In this document: piece by piece, positions 49,447 through 59,148 of the stretch
How the letters are laid out: each line of letters opens with the position of its first letter
Numbering within the stretch: position 1 is the stretch's first letter
Source of the DNA: Mycolicibacter terrae
GTDB taxonomy: Bacteria > Actinomycetota > Actinomycetes > Mycobacteriales > Mycobacteriaceae
Reading direction: 5' to 3'
Length of the DNA: 64,000 nt
NCBI RefSeq assembly: GCF_010727125.1
Contig: NZ_AP022564.1
Location: 1,798,001 to 1,862,000, forward strand
The notes under the pieces: model-generated
What the model saw: only the letters and a program-made list of their open reading frames with translations
Databases searched by the model: none
Told to the model about the DNA's origin: nothing
Program-made: the position numbers and the translations under genes

Positions 49447-50691
49447 GTGGAGCGCAAACGGATCGTCGTCGGCGTCTCCGGCGGTATCGCCGCATACAAG
49501 GCGTGCACGGTCGTCCGGCAGCTGGCCGAAGCCGGCCATTCGGTGCAGGTACTGCCGACTGAATCCGCTCTGCGGTTCGTCGGGGCGGCCACCTTCGAGG
49601 CGCTCTCGGGCCAGCCGGTGCACACCGGCGTGTTCGACGACGTTCCGCAGGTTCCCCACGTCGCCATCGGCCAGCAGGCCGACCTGGTGGTGGTGGCGCC
49701 GGCCACCGCCGATCTGCTGGCCCGCGCGGTCGCCGGCCGTGCCGACGACCTGCTGACCGCCACTTTGCTGACCGCCCGGTGCCCGGTGCTGTTCGCGCCG
49801 GCGATGCACACCGAGATGTGGCAGCATCCGGCCACCAGAGAGAATGTGGCAACGTTGCGAGCGCGCGGCGCGGTGGTTCTCGAACCCGCGTCGGGCCGGC
49901 TGACCGGCACCGACACCGGACCCGGCCGGCTGCCCGAGGCCGAGGAGATCAATACCTTCGCGTCGCTGCTGCTGGAGCGGCCCGACGCGCTGCCCCATGA
50001 TCTGGCGGGGTGCAAGGTGCTGGTGACCGCCGGCGGTACCCGTGAGCCCATCGACCCGGTCCGGTTCATCGGCAATCGCAGCTCGGGCAAGCAGGGCTAC
50101 GCGGTGGCGCGGGTGGCCGCCCAGCGCGGCGCCGAGGTCACGCTGATCGCCGCGCATACCGCCGGGCTGATCGAGCCGGCCGGAGTCGAGGTGGTCCACG
50201 TCAGCTCGGCGCAGCAGCTGCACGACGCGGTCACCAAGCACGCCCCCGAGGCGCAGGTGCTGGTGATGGCCGCCGCCGTCGCCGACTTCCGCCCGGCCCG
50301 GATGGCGCAGGCGAAGATCAAGAAAGGCCCGGGGGAAGACGACCGGCCGCCCACCATCGACCTGGTTCGCAACGACGATGTGCTCGCCGGTGCGGTCCGG
50401 GCACGTGCCGACGGCCAGCTGCCCCACATGCGCGCCATCGTCGGCTTCGCCGCCGAGACCGGGGATGAGAACGGCGACGTGCTGTTCCACGCCCGGGCGA
50501 AACTCCAGCGCAAGGGCTGCGATCTGCTGGTGGTCAACGCGGTGGGGGACGGCAGGGCGTTCGAGGTGGACCACAACGACGGGTGGCTGCTGGCCGCCGA
50601 CGGAACCGAGTCCGCGTTGGAGCCCGGCTCCAAGACCCTGATGGCGAGCCGCATCGTGGACGCCGTCGTGGCGTTCCTGGCCGGCGGCTAG
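49447..50691 (+). CDS. coaBC: Bifunctional phosphopantothenoylcysteine decarboxylase/synthase
   Basis: A 414-residue fusion (dfp). The CoaC half has GGIAAYKAC, the catalytic His in VPHVAIG and the PAMHTEMW motif. The CoaB half starts near residue 190 with VLVTAGGTREPIDPVRFIGNRSSGKQGYA. It converts phosphopantothenate to phosphopantetheine for coenzyme A. GTG start. Confidence 0.96.
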   Translation: MERKRIVVGVSGGIAAYKACTVVRQLAEAGHSVQVLPTESALRFVGAATFEALSGQPVHTGVFDDVPQVPHVAIGQQADLVVVAPATADLLARAVAGRADDLLTATLLTARCPVLFAPAMHTEMWQHPATRENVATLRARGAVVLEPASGRLTGTDTGPGRLPEAEEINTFASLLLERPDALPHDLAGCKVLVTAGGTREPIDPVRFIGNRSSGKQGYAVARVAAQRGAEVTLIAAHTAGLIEPAGVEVVHVSSAQQLHDAVTKHAPEAQVLVMAAAVADFRPARMAQAKIKKGPGEDDRPPTIDLVRNDDVLAGAVRARADGQLPHMRAIVGFAAETGDENGDVLFHARAKLQRKGCDLLVVNAVGDGRAFEVDHNDGWLLAADGTESALEPGSKTLMASRIVDAVVAFLAGG

Positions 50692-50728
50692 GCCGCCGCG
50701 CGCGTTGACCGCGGGACGCCCCGCCGAG

Positions 50729-50749
50729 TAACTTACAGCTCGTAAGTTA
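50729..50749. promoter_or_regulatory. Palindromic operator before the amine-oxidase/TetR pair
   Basis: TAACTTAC-AGCTC-GTAAGTTA, perfect 8-bp arms, lies 17 bp before the start of the flavoprotein gene. The TetR encoded second in this pair is the likely binder, which would make the pair self-regulated. Confidence 0.75.
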
Positions 50750-50766
50750 TTCGGGAGGAGCCGGGC

Positions 50767-52125
50767 GTGGACGATCGACGGTACGTGGTGATCGGAGGCG
50801 GCCTGGCAGGGCTGGCCTCGGCGGTCTGGTTGGCCGAGGCGGGCAAGAAGGTGACCCTGCTGGAGCGGCGCGGACGGCTCGGCGGGCGCACCCACGCGAT
50901 GAAGGTCGAAGGGATCGCCGATCTCCCGGACAACGGCCAGCACGTCATCGCCAGCGGCTACGAGCACCTGTTCCGGTATCTGACCAGCGTCGGCACCCGG
51001 TCGATGGTGGAGTTTCCGACCGGCGGGACGCTGCGCTGGCCCGGCGGGGCGGCCACCACCCTGGCGACCCGTGGGCTGGGCGCGGTGCGCACGCTATTCG
51101 GTCCGCACCCCGAGGCGAACCTGCTCGACCGGCTGCGAACGGCGGTGGCGACCGTGCGCCTGGCCGGCCAAGCGTTGTTTCAACCATCCGACCTGCCCGA
51201 TCTGAGCACCGACCAGTGGCTGCGACGCGTCGGCATGCCCGCCCGGGCCCGGGAGGCGGTGTGGGACTGGCTCGCCCTCGGGATCGCCGCCGAACCGGTG
51301 GACCGCGGTTCGGCCAAGGTGTTCGCCGATGTCATGGCCACCGGCATCCGGCTCGGACTGCGCCACCGCAGGGCGGTGACGATCGGTTACCCCACCACCG
51401 ATCTCGACACGCTCTACATCGCGGGCGCGCTCGACGTTTTCGACCGGTTCGGCGTCGACGTGCGCTACCGGGCGGTGGCCCGGCGAATCGTGGTGCAGGA
51501 CAACGCTGTGCGCGCCGTGCAGTTAGCAGATGGCACCGAGGTGCCCGCGGACGCGGTGGTGTGTGCGGTGCCGAACTCGAATATCGCCGGGCTGCTCGAC
51601 GATCTGTCGGAACATGCCGAAATCTACGCCGCGGCAGAGAAATTGCATTACACGCCGATCGTGAGCACCAACCTCTACCTGGACCGACCGCTGGGTACCG
51701 AGGCGGCGATGGAGTCAGTGATCGGCGGTACCGGCGTCATCGACGAGGTGTTCGACCGCCAGCGGATGCATGGCCGCGAACCAGACGGCGCCTGGCTGTA
51801 CTGCCTGACCACCAGCGGCGCCTACGAGCAGATCCACCGGACCAACGAGCAGATCGTGGCCGAGCAGATGGACCTGCTGCGTCGCTACTATCCGGCCGCC
51901 GCCGAGGCGAAAGTGGTCGCCGCGCAGGTGGTCAAGATGCCCAAGGCCACCTTCTCGCAGGTCGTGGGCACCGACGGGCTGCGCCCGGATCAACGCACCT
52001 CGGTTCCGAGCCTGGTGCTCGCCGGGGACTGGACCCGCGCCGACTGGTCGGCGACGATGGAGAGCGCCGCACAGAGCGCGGCCCGCGCCGTGGAGTTGCT
52101 GCTCGAGCTGCCGGATTCGAGATGA
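50767..52125 (+). CDS. FAD-dependent amine-oxidase/HpnE-like oxidoreductase
   Basis: A 452-residue flavoprotein. Start VVIGGGLAGLASAVWLAEAGKKVTLLERR (FAD-binding) and GRLGGRTH; C-terminal VLAGDWTRADWSATMESAAQSA closes the FAD site. It resembles hydroxysqualene dehydroxylase (HpnE) and phytoene-desaturase-like enzymes, but no other hopanoid or carotenoid gene lies in the window. It is inserted between coaBC and metK together with a TetR gene that it overlaps by ATGA. Confidence 0.82.
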   Translation: MDDRRYVVIGGGLAGLASAVWLAEAGKKVTLLERRGRLGGRTHAMKVEGIADLPDNGQHVIASGYEHLFRYLTSVGTRSMVEFPTGGTLRWPGGAATTLATRGLGAVRTLFGPHPEANLLDRLRTAVATVRLAGQALFQPSDLPDLSTDQWLRRVGMPARAREAVWDWLALGIAAEPVDRGSAKVFADVMATGIRLGLRHRRAVTIGYPTTDLDTLYIAGALDVFDRFGVDVRYRAVARRIVVQDNAVRAVQLADGTEVPADAVVCAVPNSNIAGLLDDLSEHAEIYAAAEKLHYTPIVSTNLYLDRPLGTEAAMESVIGGTGVIDEVFDRQRMHGREPDGAWLYCLTTSGAYEQIHRTNEQIVAEQMDLLRRYYPAAAEAKVVAAQVVKMPKATFSQVVGTDGLRPDQRTSVPSLVLAGDWTRADWSATMESAAQSAARAVELLLELPDSR

Positions 52126-52733
52126 GCGCGCAGCCCGAGCCGAAACGGCGGATGTCGGCGCAGGCCCGTCGGACTCAGCTGCTCGACCACGCCCGCGACA
52201 TCGTCGCCGCCGAGGGTTTCGCGGCGGTGACGATCGAACGGGTGGCCCGCGCCGCGCAGGTCACCCGGACGGTGGTGTACCAGAACTTCGACGATCTGAC
52301 CGGCCTGATGTCGGCGCTGCTCGACCGCGAGTCAGAGGTCGCCTTCGCCGGGATGGCGAGCCTGGAACGCCCGCTGGCCGACGACCCGGATGCGATCGGT
52401 CGCGCCATCCTGGCCTACCTGCACGCGGCGCCGACAAGTTGGCGCATCATCCTGAGCCCGCCCGCTGGGGCCCCGCCGCAATTGCAGGCTCGCACCGAGT
52501 TGGGACGTCGCTATGCCCGGGGTGTCGCCGCGAGCCGGGTCTCGGTGCTTGCCAATCGCCCGGTCGACGCCGACGGCGCGACGGTCCGGCTGTTGCTGTC
52601 CGCCGTGGAACAACTGGCCCTGCTGCACCTCACCGACCCGCGCGCCCACCCCGACGAGTTGCTGCTGCGCTATCTGCGGTCGCTGGTCGGCTGGGCCGTC
52701 CGGGTTGAGACGGCGGCGCCGGCGGCGCCCTGA
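52122..52733 (+). CDS. TetR-family regulator
   Basis: A 203-residue TetR protein. The DNA-binding part is EGFAAVTIERVARAAQVTRTVVYQNFDDLTGLM, the rest a helical ligand domain. It overlaps the flavoprotein gene by ATGA and probably binds the TAACTTAC palindrome upstream of that gene. Confidence 0.88.
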   Translation: MSAQPEPKRRMSAQARRTQLLDHARDIVAAEGFAAVTIERVARAAQVTRTVVYQNFDDLTGLMSALLDRESEVAFAGMASLERPLADDPDAIGRAILAYLHAAPTSWRIILSPPAGAPPQLQARTELGRRYARGVAASRVSVLANRPVDADGATVRLLLSAVEQLALLHLTDPRAHPDELLLRYLRSLVGWAVRVETAAPAAP

Positions 52734-53002
52734 ACCGCGCTCGTGCGCTGACAGGACCTGTGGACGAAACCCGGATTGTCCACGCTCGTGATCCTGACGG
52801 TAAGGTGGGCACCCGCAGGGCCGAGTCGTTCAGGTGTCTTGATGTGGGCATATTGTCGACCATCTCCCGCTCGCGGGAGAACGCAGGCGTTACCCGGTCC
52901 GGCGGCCCGGGGGGAGGGCATCGGACTGCCAGGCCGTCCCCGGGAGCACATGGCTATATTTGCCCGAGCTAACTTTGGCTCGATTACCCGGAGGATGACA
53001 TA
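52734..53002 (+). promoter_or_regulatory. 269-bp structured leader before metK
   Basis: No gene is seen. Two inverted repeats stand out: TCTCCCGC/GCGGGAGA (52863-52880, nearly no loop) and CCCGGGG/CCCCGGG (52906-52912 and 52938-52944). A GGAGGA ribosome site precedes the metK GTG. No match to a SAM riboswitch consensus that I know could be made. Confidence 0.4.
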
Positions 53003-54214
<1,212 letters not shown>

Positions 54215-54225
54215 TTTCGGACGCC

Positions 54226-54262
54226 AAAAGCCCCGCATTTCCTGCCGAAATGCGGGGCTTTT
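54226..54262. terminator. Bidirectional terminator after metK
   Basis: Perfect 15-bp arms (54226-54240 and 54248-54262) with a 7-nt loop. AAAA and TTTT ends give a U-run in both directions. It separates metK from the convergent flavin monooxygenase gene. Confidence 0.9.
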
Positions 54263-54276
54263 GCTGTGTGCGGCGG

Positions 54277-55761
54277 CTAGGCCGTGAATCGGTAGTCGTC
54301 GAGATCGAAGCGCCGGCTGCGCCAGTAGGCCTCCACCGTGGTGGTGGGCCGCAGCGGGACGTCGCCGTTCTTGTCGAAGTAGTAGCTGTTGGCCAGCTGG
54401 CAGCTGTCCTGCCAGAACACCTGGCGGTGCCGTTTGCTCATCATCTCGTCGAAGTAGCGGGCGTTGGCCGCCTCGGAGATCTCCACCCGGGTGGCGCCCC
54501 GGCGCCGGGCGCGTTTCAGGCAGCGGACGATGTGGTGGGTCTGCGCCTCGACCAGCGCGAAGTACGACGACCCGACGTAGCCGTATGGCCCGAAAACACT
54601 GAACAGGTTGGGGAATCCGGGGATGCTGACGCCCTCGTAGGCCTGCAGGCGGTGTTCGTCCCAGAACCGGCTCAGCGACTGGCCGCCGGCACCGGTGACG
54701 GCGAACGTCGGGATGTTGTCGCTGTCCATCACCTTGAACCCGGTGGCCAGGATGAGGACATCGACGTCGTGGGCCGTCCCGTCGGCGGTGACGACGCCGG
54801 TGGGGGTGATCCGGGCGATGGGGTCGACGACCAGCCGTACGTTGTCGCGGTTGAAGGTCGACAGATAGGTGTTGTGGAAGCCGGGGCGCTTGCACCCCAC
54901 CGCGTAGTGCGGGGTGAGCTGCTCACGCACCACCGGGTCGTGCACCTGCCGGCGCAGGTACGCCCGCCCGGCGGACTCCATTCGCTTGGCCAGCGGGAAC
55001 ACTGTGAAGTACTGCGCCGCGATCGGGAACGTCGCCTCGACGAAGGCCTGACTGGCCAGGCGTTGCACTGCCTTTCCACCGGGCAGCTTCATCGCCCAGC
55101 GCAGCGGCGACGCCAGCGGTACGTCGAACTTCGGGAAGCACCAGATCGGGGTGCGCTGAAAAACGGTGAGCTGCGAGACGATCGGCGCGATCTCGGGGAT
55201 CACCTGCACCGCCGAGGCCCCGGTGCCGATCACCGCGACGCGCTTGCCGGTCAGGTCTTGCGAGTGATCCCAGCGTGCGGTGTGGATGCTCACGCCGGCG
55301 AACGTGTCGACACCGTCGATATCGGGCAGCTTGGGTGTGGTGAGCACGCCGCTGGCGTTGATCAGGAACCGCGCCGTGACGACTCCGTGGGGTTGCGTGT
55401 CCACCCGCCACCAGCCGTGTTCGTCGTCGTACTCGGCGGACAGCACCTCGGTGGCGAACCGGATCCGGGAACGCAGCCCGTACTTGTCGACGCAATGCTC
55501 GGCATAGTTCTTCAGCTCCCGGCCGGGCGCGTAGGTGCGCGACCATTCGGCGCTCTGCTCGAACGAGAACTGATAGGAGAACGACGGAATATCCACTGCG
55601 ATACCGGGATAGGTGTTCCAGTGCCAGGTCCCGCCGACACCGTCACCGGCCTCGACGATCAGGTAGTCGGGCATGCCGGCTCGGTCCAGGCCGATCGCCG
55701 CACCGATGCCGGAGAACCCGGCGCCGACGATCAGGACCTCGTGGTCGGGTTGTTCGGTCAC
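54277..55761 (-). CDS. Flavin-containing (Baeyer-Villiger type) monooxygenase
   Basis: A 494-residue class B flavoprotein monooxygenase, similar in place and sequence to M. tuberculosis Rv1393c. It has an FAD motif VLIVGAGFSGIGAAIGL, GGTWHWNTYPGIAVDIPS, an NADPH motif VAVIGTGASAVQVIPEI between, and VDVLILATGF. The start is GTG at 55761 after GAGGAG; a longer frame to 55893 crosses a pseudogene remnant. Substrate not predictable. Confidence 0.9.
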   Translation of the reverse strand: MTEQPDHEVLIVGAGFSGIGAAIGLDRAGMPDYLIVEAGDGVGGTWHWNTYPGIAVDIPSFSYQFSFEQSAEWSRTYAPGRELKNYAEHCVDKYGLRSRIRFATEVLSAEYDDEHGWWRVDTQPHGVVTARFLINASGVLTTPKLPDIDGVDTFAGVSIHTARWDHSQDLTGKRVAVIGTGASAVQVIPEIAPIVSQLTVFQRTPIWCFPKFDVPLASPLRWAMKLPGGKAVQRLASQAFVEATFPIAAQYFTVFPLAKRMESAGRAYLRRQVHDPVVREQLTPHYAVGCKRPGFHNTYLSTFNRDNVRLVVDPIARITPTGVVTADGTAHDVDVLILATGFKVMDSDNIPTFAVTGAGGQSLSRFWDEHRLQAYEGVSIPGFPNLFSVFGPYGYVGSSYFALVEAQTHHIVRCLKRARRRGATRVEISEAANARYFDEMMSKRHRQVFWQDSCQLANSYYFDKNGDVPLRPTTTVEAYWRSRRFDLDDYRFTA

Positions 55762-55823
55762 GCTGGCTCCTCGTCGCTGATATGGCTCGACGGTAGCGCG
55801 CTGCGCAGCGGGGCGGTGGTGCG

Positions 55824-55934
55824 TTAGTGAGAATGCGGCGGGCCGAGCCGCCACGATGGATTTCGGCGGGCCGGGCCGGCGTGAAACAGGCACAGCGGGT
55901 GACCGTCGGGATCACGCAGCCTGGCCTCGCGCGC
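55824..55934 (-). pseudogene. C-terminal remnant of a VOC/glyoxalase-family gene
   Basis: Directly after the LipH stop, another minus-strand frame reads REARLRDPDGHPLCLFHAG and ends at TAA. This is the typical last strand and metal-site end of VOC (glyoxalase/bleomycin-resistance) proteins. No upstream part or start codon is present, so it is a gene fragment left after deletion. Confidence 0.55.
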
Positions 55935-55935
55935 G

Positions 55936-56892
55936 TCAGGAATGTGCGGGCCTCAGGGCCGTTCTCAAAGCCGCCAGCCCGCGGTCGGCGGCCTCGGTGG
56001 CCGCCGGGATCACCCCGGCATAGCCCAGGTAGCCGTGGATCAGCGTCTTGGCGTTGTGCACCTGCACCGGCACCCCGGCGGCGGACAGCAGTTCGCCGTA
56101 GCGGATGCCGTCGTCGCGCAGCGGGTCGTGGCCGGCCACCGCGATGTAGGCCGGCGGCAGGCCGGCCAGACTCGCCGCGCGCGCGGGCGCCAGCGTCGGT
56201 GGTGGCTCGCTGAGGTCGAGACCGGCGGCATAGGCCATGGTCAACGCGGCGATCGCGTCTCGGTCGATGATCGGGGCGTGGGCGTTCTCGGTGAACGACG
56301 GCAAGGTGATGTCGTAGGTGGTGGCCGGATACCACAGCAGCTGAAACGCGATCTCCGGCCCGCCCGCGTCGCGGGCCAACTGGGCCACGACCGCCGCCAG
56401 GTTGCCGCCGGCCGAATCGCCGGCCACCGCCAGCCGGGCCGGGTCCACGCCGAGCTCGCCGGCGTGTGCCGCCACCCACTCGGTGGCCGCCAGGGCGTCC
56501 TCGACGGCAGCCGGGAACGGGTGCTCGGGTGCCAGCCGGTAGTCCACCGACACCACCACCGCGTCGGCGTCGACCGCATGCTGGCGGGCGGTGCCGTCGT
56601 GGGTGTCGAGGTCGCCGGCGACGAAACCGCCGCCGTGGAAGAACACCACCACTGGGGCGGGGCCGTTGTCTGCACTCGGCGGCCGGTAGATGCGCACCGG
56701 CAGGTCCCCGCCGGGTCCGTCGATGACGCGGTCCTCGCTGGGCAGGTCCGGGTAGACCGGCCGGCGCGGCAGGTCGCGCATGGCGCGGCGCGCGGCCTCG
56801 ACGCCATCAGCAAGTGTCAGTCGGAACGGGACGGCGTCCAGTACCTTCAGCACTATGGGGTCGATTGCGGAGTCATCGTCGGTGAGCGGCAT
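55936..56892 (-). CDS. LipH/LipI-type alpha/beta-hydrolase (HSL family esterase)
   Basis: A 318-residue hormone-sensitive-lipase-family esterase. The oxyanion motif is [11 protein letters not shown], the nucleophile is in GDSAGGN (about residue 150), the Asp region is [11 protein letters not shown] and the His is in LIHGYLG. The start used is ATG 56892; an earlier ATG at 56925 would overlap the divergent gene. In M. tuberculosis lipH and lipI lie in the same neighbourhood before priA. Short-chain ester substrates are typical. Confidence 0.9.
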   Translation of the reverse strand: MPLTDDDSAIDPIVLKVLDAVPFRLTLADGVEAARRAMRDLPRRPVYPDLPSEDRVIDGPGGDLPVRIYRPPSADNGPAPVVVFFHGGGFVAGDLDTHDGTARQHAVDADAVVVSVDYRLAPEHPFPAAVEDALAATEWVAAHAGELGVDPARLAVAGDSAGGNLAAVVAQLARDAGGPEIAFQLLWYPATTYDITLPSFTENAHAPIIDRDAIAALTMAYAAGLDLSEPPPTLAPARAASLAGLPPAYIAVAGHDPLRDDGIRYGELLSAAGVPVQVHNAKTLIHGYLGYAGVIPAATEAADRGLAALRTALRPAHS

Positions 56893-56908
56893 CAGAACAC
56901 CGTACGCA

Positions 56909-57613
56909 ATGCGCCTGGTCCCCACCGCCTGGGCTGCGGCCGGTTGGGCTGGTGTGGGCTACGGCATCTTCCTGACCGTGCTGGCGTTGCGGTCGCCGCC
57001 GGGGGAGGCGTTGACCGGCCACTGGGTCGGCCAACCGGCCTTCAAGGCGTCGATGGCGGTGCTGCTGGCCGTTGCCGCGGCCGCGCACCCGATCCTGCGC
57101 GAGGCGCGTTGGCTGATCCCCGCACTGACCCTGTCGGCCGCCGGCGACTGGTTGCTGGCGATCCCGTGGTGGGAGCCGTCCTTCGTCGCCGGGCTGACGG
57201 CATTCCTGCTGGCGCACTTGTGCTTTCTGGGCGCGCTGCTTCCGTTGGCGGTGGTCTCCCGGGGCCGGCTTATCGGGGTGGGGCTGGTCGGCGCGAGCTG
57301 CCTGGCTCTGCTGGTGTGGTTCTGGCCCGGCCTGGCCCGGGAGGGGATGACCGCCCCGGTGACCGTCTACGTCCTGGTGCTCGGTGCCATGGTGTGCGCG
57401 GCCCTGCTGGCCAAGCTGCCCACCCGCTGGACCGCGGTGGGCGCGGTGTTCTTCGCCGTCTCGGACGCCATGATCGGAGCCAGCCGGTTCGTCTTGGGTA
57501 ACGAGCTGCTGGCGGTGCCGATCTGGTGGGCGTACGCAGCGGCGCAACTGCTCATCACGGCCGGCTTCTTCTTCGGTCGGCCCGACCCGGCCGAGAAGCC
57601 GGCTACGGCCTGA
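56909..57613 (+). CDS. YhhN/TMEM86-family membrane protein (lysoplasmalogenase-like)
   Basis: A 234-residue protein with about eight membrane segments and the family motif [12 protein letters not shown], followed by [11 protein letters not shown]. Homologue of Rv1401, located near priA in M. tuberculosis too. Animal relatives hydrolyse lysoplasmalogens; the bacterial role is unclear. ATG 56909 is 16 bp from the divergent LipH start, so their promoters must overlap. Confidence 0.85.
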   Translation: MRLVPTAWAAAGWAGVGYGIFLTVLALRSPPGEALTGHWVGQPAFKASMAVLLAVAAAAHPILREARWLIPALTLSAAGDWLLAIPWWEPSFVAGLTAFLLAHLCFLGALLPLAVVSRGRLIGVGLVGASCLALLVWFWPGLAREGMTAPVTVYVLVLGAMVCAALLAKLPTRWTAVGAVFFAVSDAMIGASRFVLGNELLAVPIWWAYAAAQLLITAGFFFGRPDPAEKPATA

Positions 57614-57625
57614 ACCCACTGGCGG

Positions 57626-59041
57626 TCAATGCCGGTGGCCGCCGGTCCCCGGACGCAACCGCTCCGGGTCGAACACCGGCAGCCGGCGGCGGTGCGGTGC
57701 CGTCATGTGGTCGTGCGCGAGCGCGTCGCCGTGCCCGGAGGCGATGTCGCCGATGCTGAACAGCGACTCGGTGCCCGGCGTGAAGTAGCGGCTGTGGCCG
57801 GCCGTCGGGGAGGGCGGGCCCGGGATCTCGGCTTTGAACCGGGTCGACCCGTAGCCATCGTCGGCCGGATCGCGGCCGAGCCCGACCGTGGCCGTGGTTC
57901 CGGGCACCGGCAGCTGCGGTTCCCCGGCGAATCCGGTGACCGGGTCCCAGGATGTCGCGCCCACGTAGACGTGCCCTCCGGCGGGCAGGTGAAAGTCCTC
58001 GGCGCTGCGCGCCAGGTCGGTTCCCGGCGAGCCGACGAGCACCACGTCGTCGGCCCGCATCCCGAAGCCGGCGGCGGCGTCGGCCACCGTCGTCGAGCCG
58101 TAGGAATGCCCGATCACCGTGATATGCGATGCGCCGCGGTGCGCCGCTCGCAGGGCGTCGATGTCCGCGGCCAGCAGGACGCCACCGGCTCGTGCTGAAT
58201 TCGGTTGTGCCACCGACGGATCGAGCAGGCTGTCCGGGGCGCGGTAGCCCATCCAGATGATGACCGAATTGGACCGGGCAGGGTCGGCGCGGGCTACCTC
58301 GCGGTAGAGGTTCGCCGCATCGCGGTGCGTCAGGTAGCCGTCGCGGACGCTGCTGTGTGCCCCCGGTACCAGCACGGCGGTGTTATCGGCGATATCGGGA
58401 TCACCGATCGCGATGGCGGCCCGGCCCCGGCCGCCGAACGCCGACGGGTCATAGCTGATCAGCAGTACCGGATTTGCGTCGTCGCGAGCGTTGGCCCGCA
58501 GTCCGTCGCGGACCCGGAGCGCGTTGTCATAGCGGATCATGTCCGCGGCGCTGATCGCCTCGGTGGCGTTCTCCACCCGGCCGATGTCCTCGGCGAGCAA
58601 CTGCCGGTTGACTTGATCGCGGACCCGGGCCGGGACGCCGGGCAGTGTGATCGGCCCCGGATGCCCAGGGGCGCTCGGGGGTTCGCTGCGGGCCGCATAA
58701 CCGCCACCCAGTGAGCGCAGCAGTGCCGTACGGGCCCGCTCGTCCGCCACGGCATCGGTGACCACCCGGCGGATGTCTCGGGTCTTGGCGGTCAGAAAGC
58801 GCTGGAATTGGCGGGCGCCGGCCGGGGTGTCCAACGCCAGCGTGCCCTGATCGCCCACCGCAGCGCGGATCTCGGCCCCGATGGCGTCGAGGCGCCGGCG
58901 GCCGTCGCGGGCTCTCTCGACCGCTTCGCGCAGCGCCGCGGACAGCAGCTGATCGGTGTCGGCCGAAACCCGCCGCCGGGATATCAGGGAGTCTTCGCGG
59001 GCTCGTGCCGCGTCCGCATGGTCCCCGCACTCCTCGGGCAT
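57626..59041 (-). CDS. DUF1023 alpha/beta-hydrolase
   Basis: A 471-residue protein. The C-terminal half is the actinobacterial DUF1023 hydrolase: GHSYGSTTVADAA carries the nucleophile serine, and ADDVVLVGSPGTD follows. A helical N-terminal part (about residues 25-120) precedes it. The frame is open for some 36 codons upstream of the ATG without a usable start. No signal peptide. It is divergent from priA. Substrate unknown. Confidence 0.85.
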   Translation of the reverse strand: MPEECGDHADAARAREDSLISRRRVSADTDQLLSAALREAVERARDGRRRLDAIGAEIRAAVGDQGTLALDTPAGARQFQRFLTAKTRDIRRVVTDAVADERARTALLRSLGGGYAARSEPPSAPGHPGPITLPGVPARVRDQVNRQLLAEDIGRVENATEAISAADMIRYDNALRVRDGLRANARDDANPVLLISYDPSAFGGRGRAAIAIGDPDIADNTAVLVPGAHSSVRDGYLTHRDAANLYREVARADPARSNSVIIWMGYRAPDSLLDPSVAQPNSARAGGVLLAADIDALRAAHRGASHITVIGHSYGSTTVADAAAGFGMRADDVVLVGSPGTDLARSAEDFHLPAGGHVYVGATSWDPVTGFAGEPQLPVPGTTATVGLGRDPADDGYGSTRFKAEIPGPPSPTAGHSRYFTPGTESLFSIGDIASGHGDALAHDHMTAPHRRRLPVFDPERLRPGTGGHRH

Positions 59042-59148
59042 ACCGCAGCAACGTAATTCGGTGCGGCCGACGGCGCGGTCGCCGATCCACAGACCACCCG
59101 GCTTGTGATCCAGCGGCTGCCGCGGTCGGCAGAGTCTGCTAGACCTGC

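Noticed and set aside
52734..53002. SAM-IV or SAM-I riboswitch before metK
   Set aside because: Key conserved junction sequences could not be found; only generic hairpins remain.
59042..59148. An N-terminal extension of the DUF1023 gene
   Set aside because: The frame stays open for some 36 codons but offers no ATG or GTG start and would run into the priA start on the other strand.
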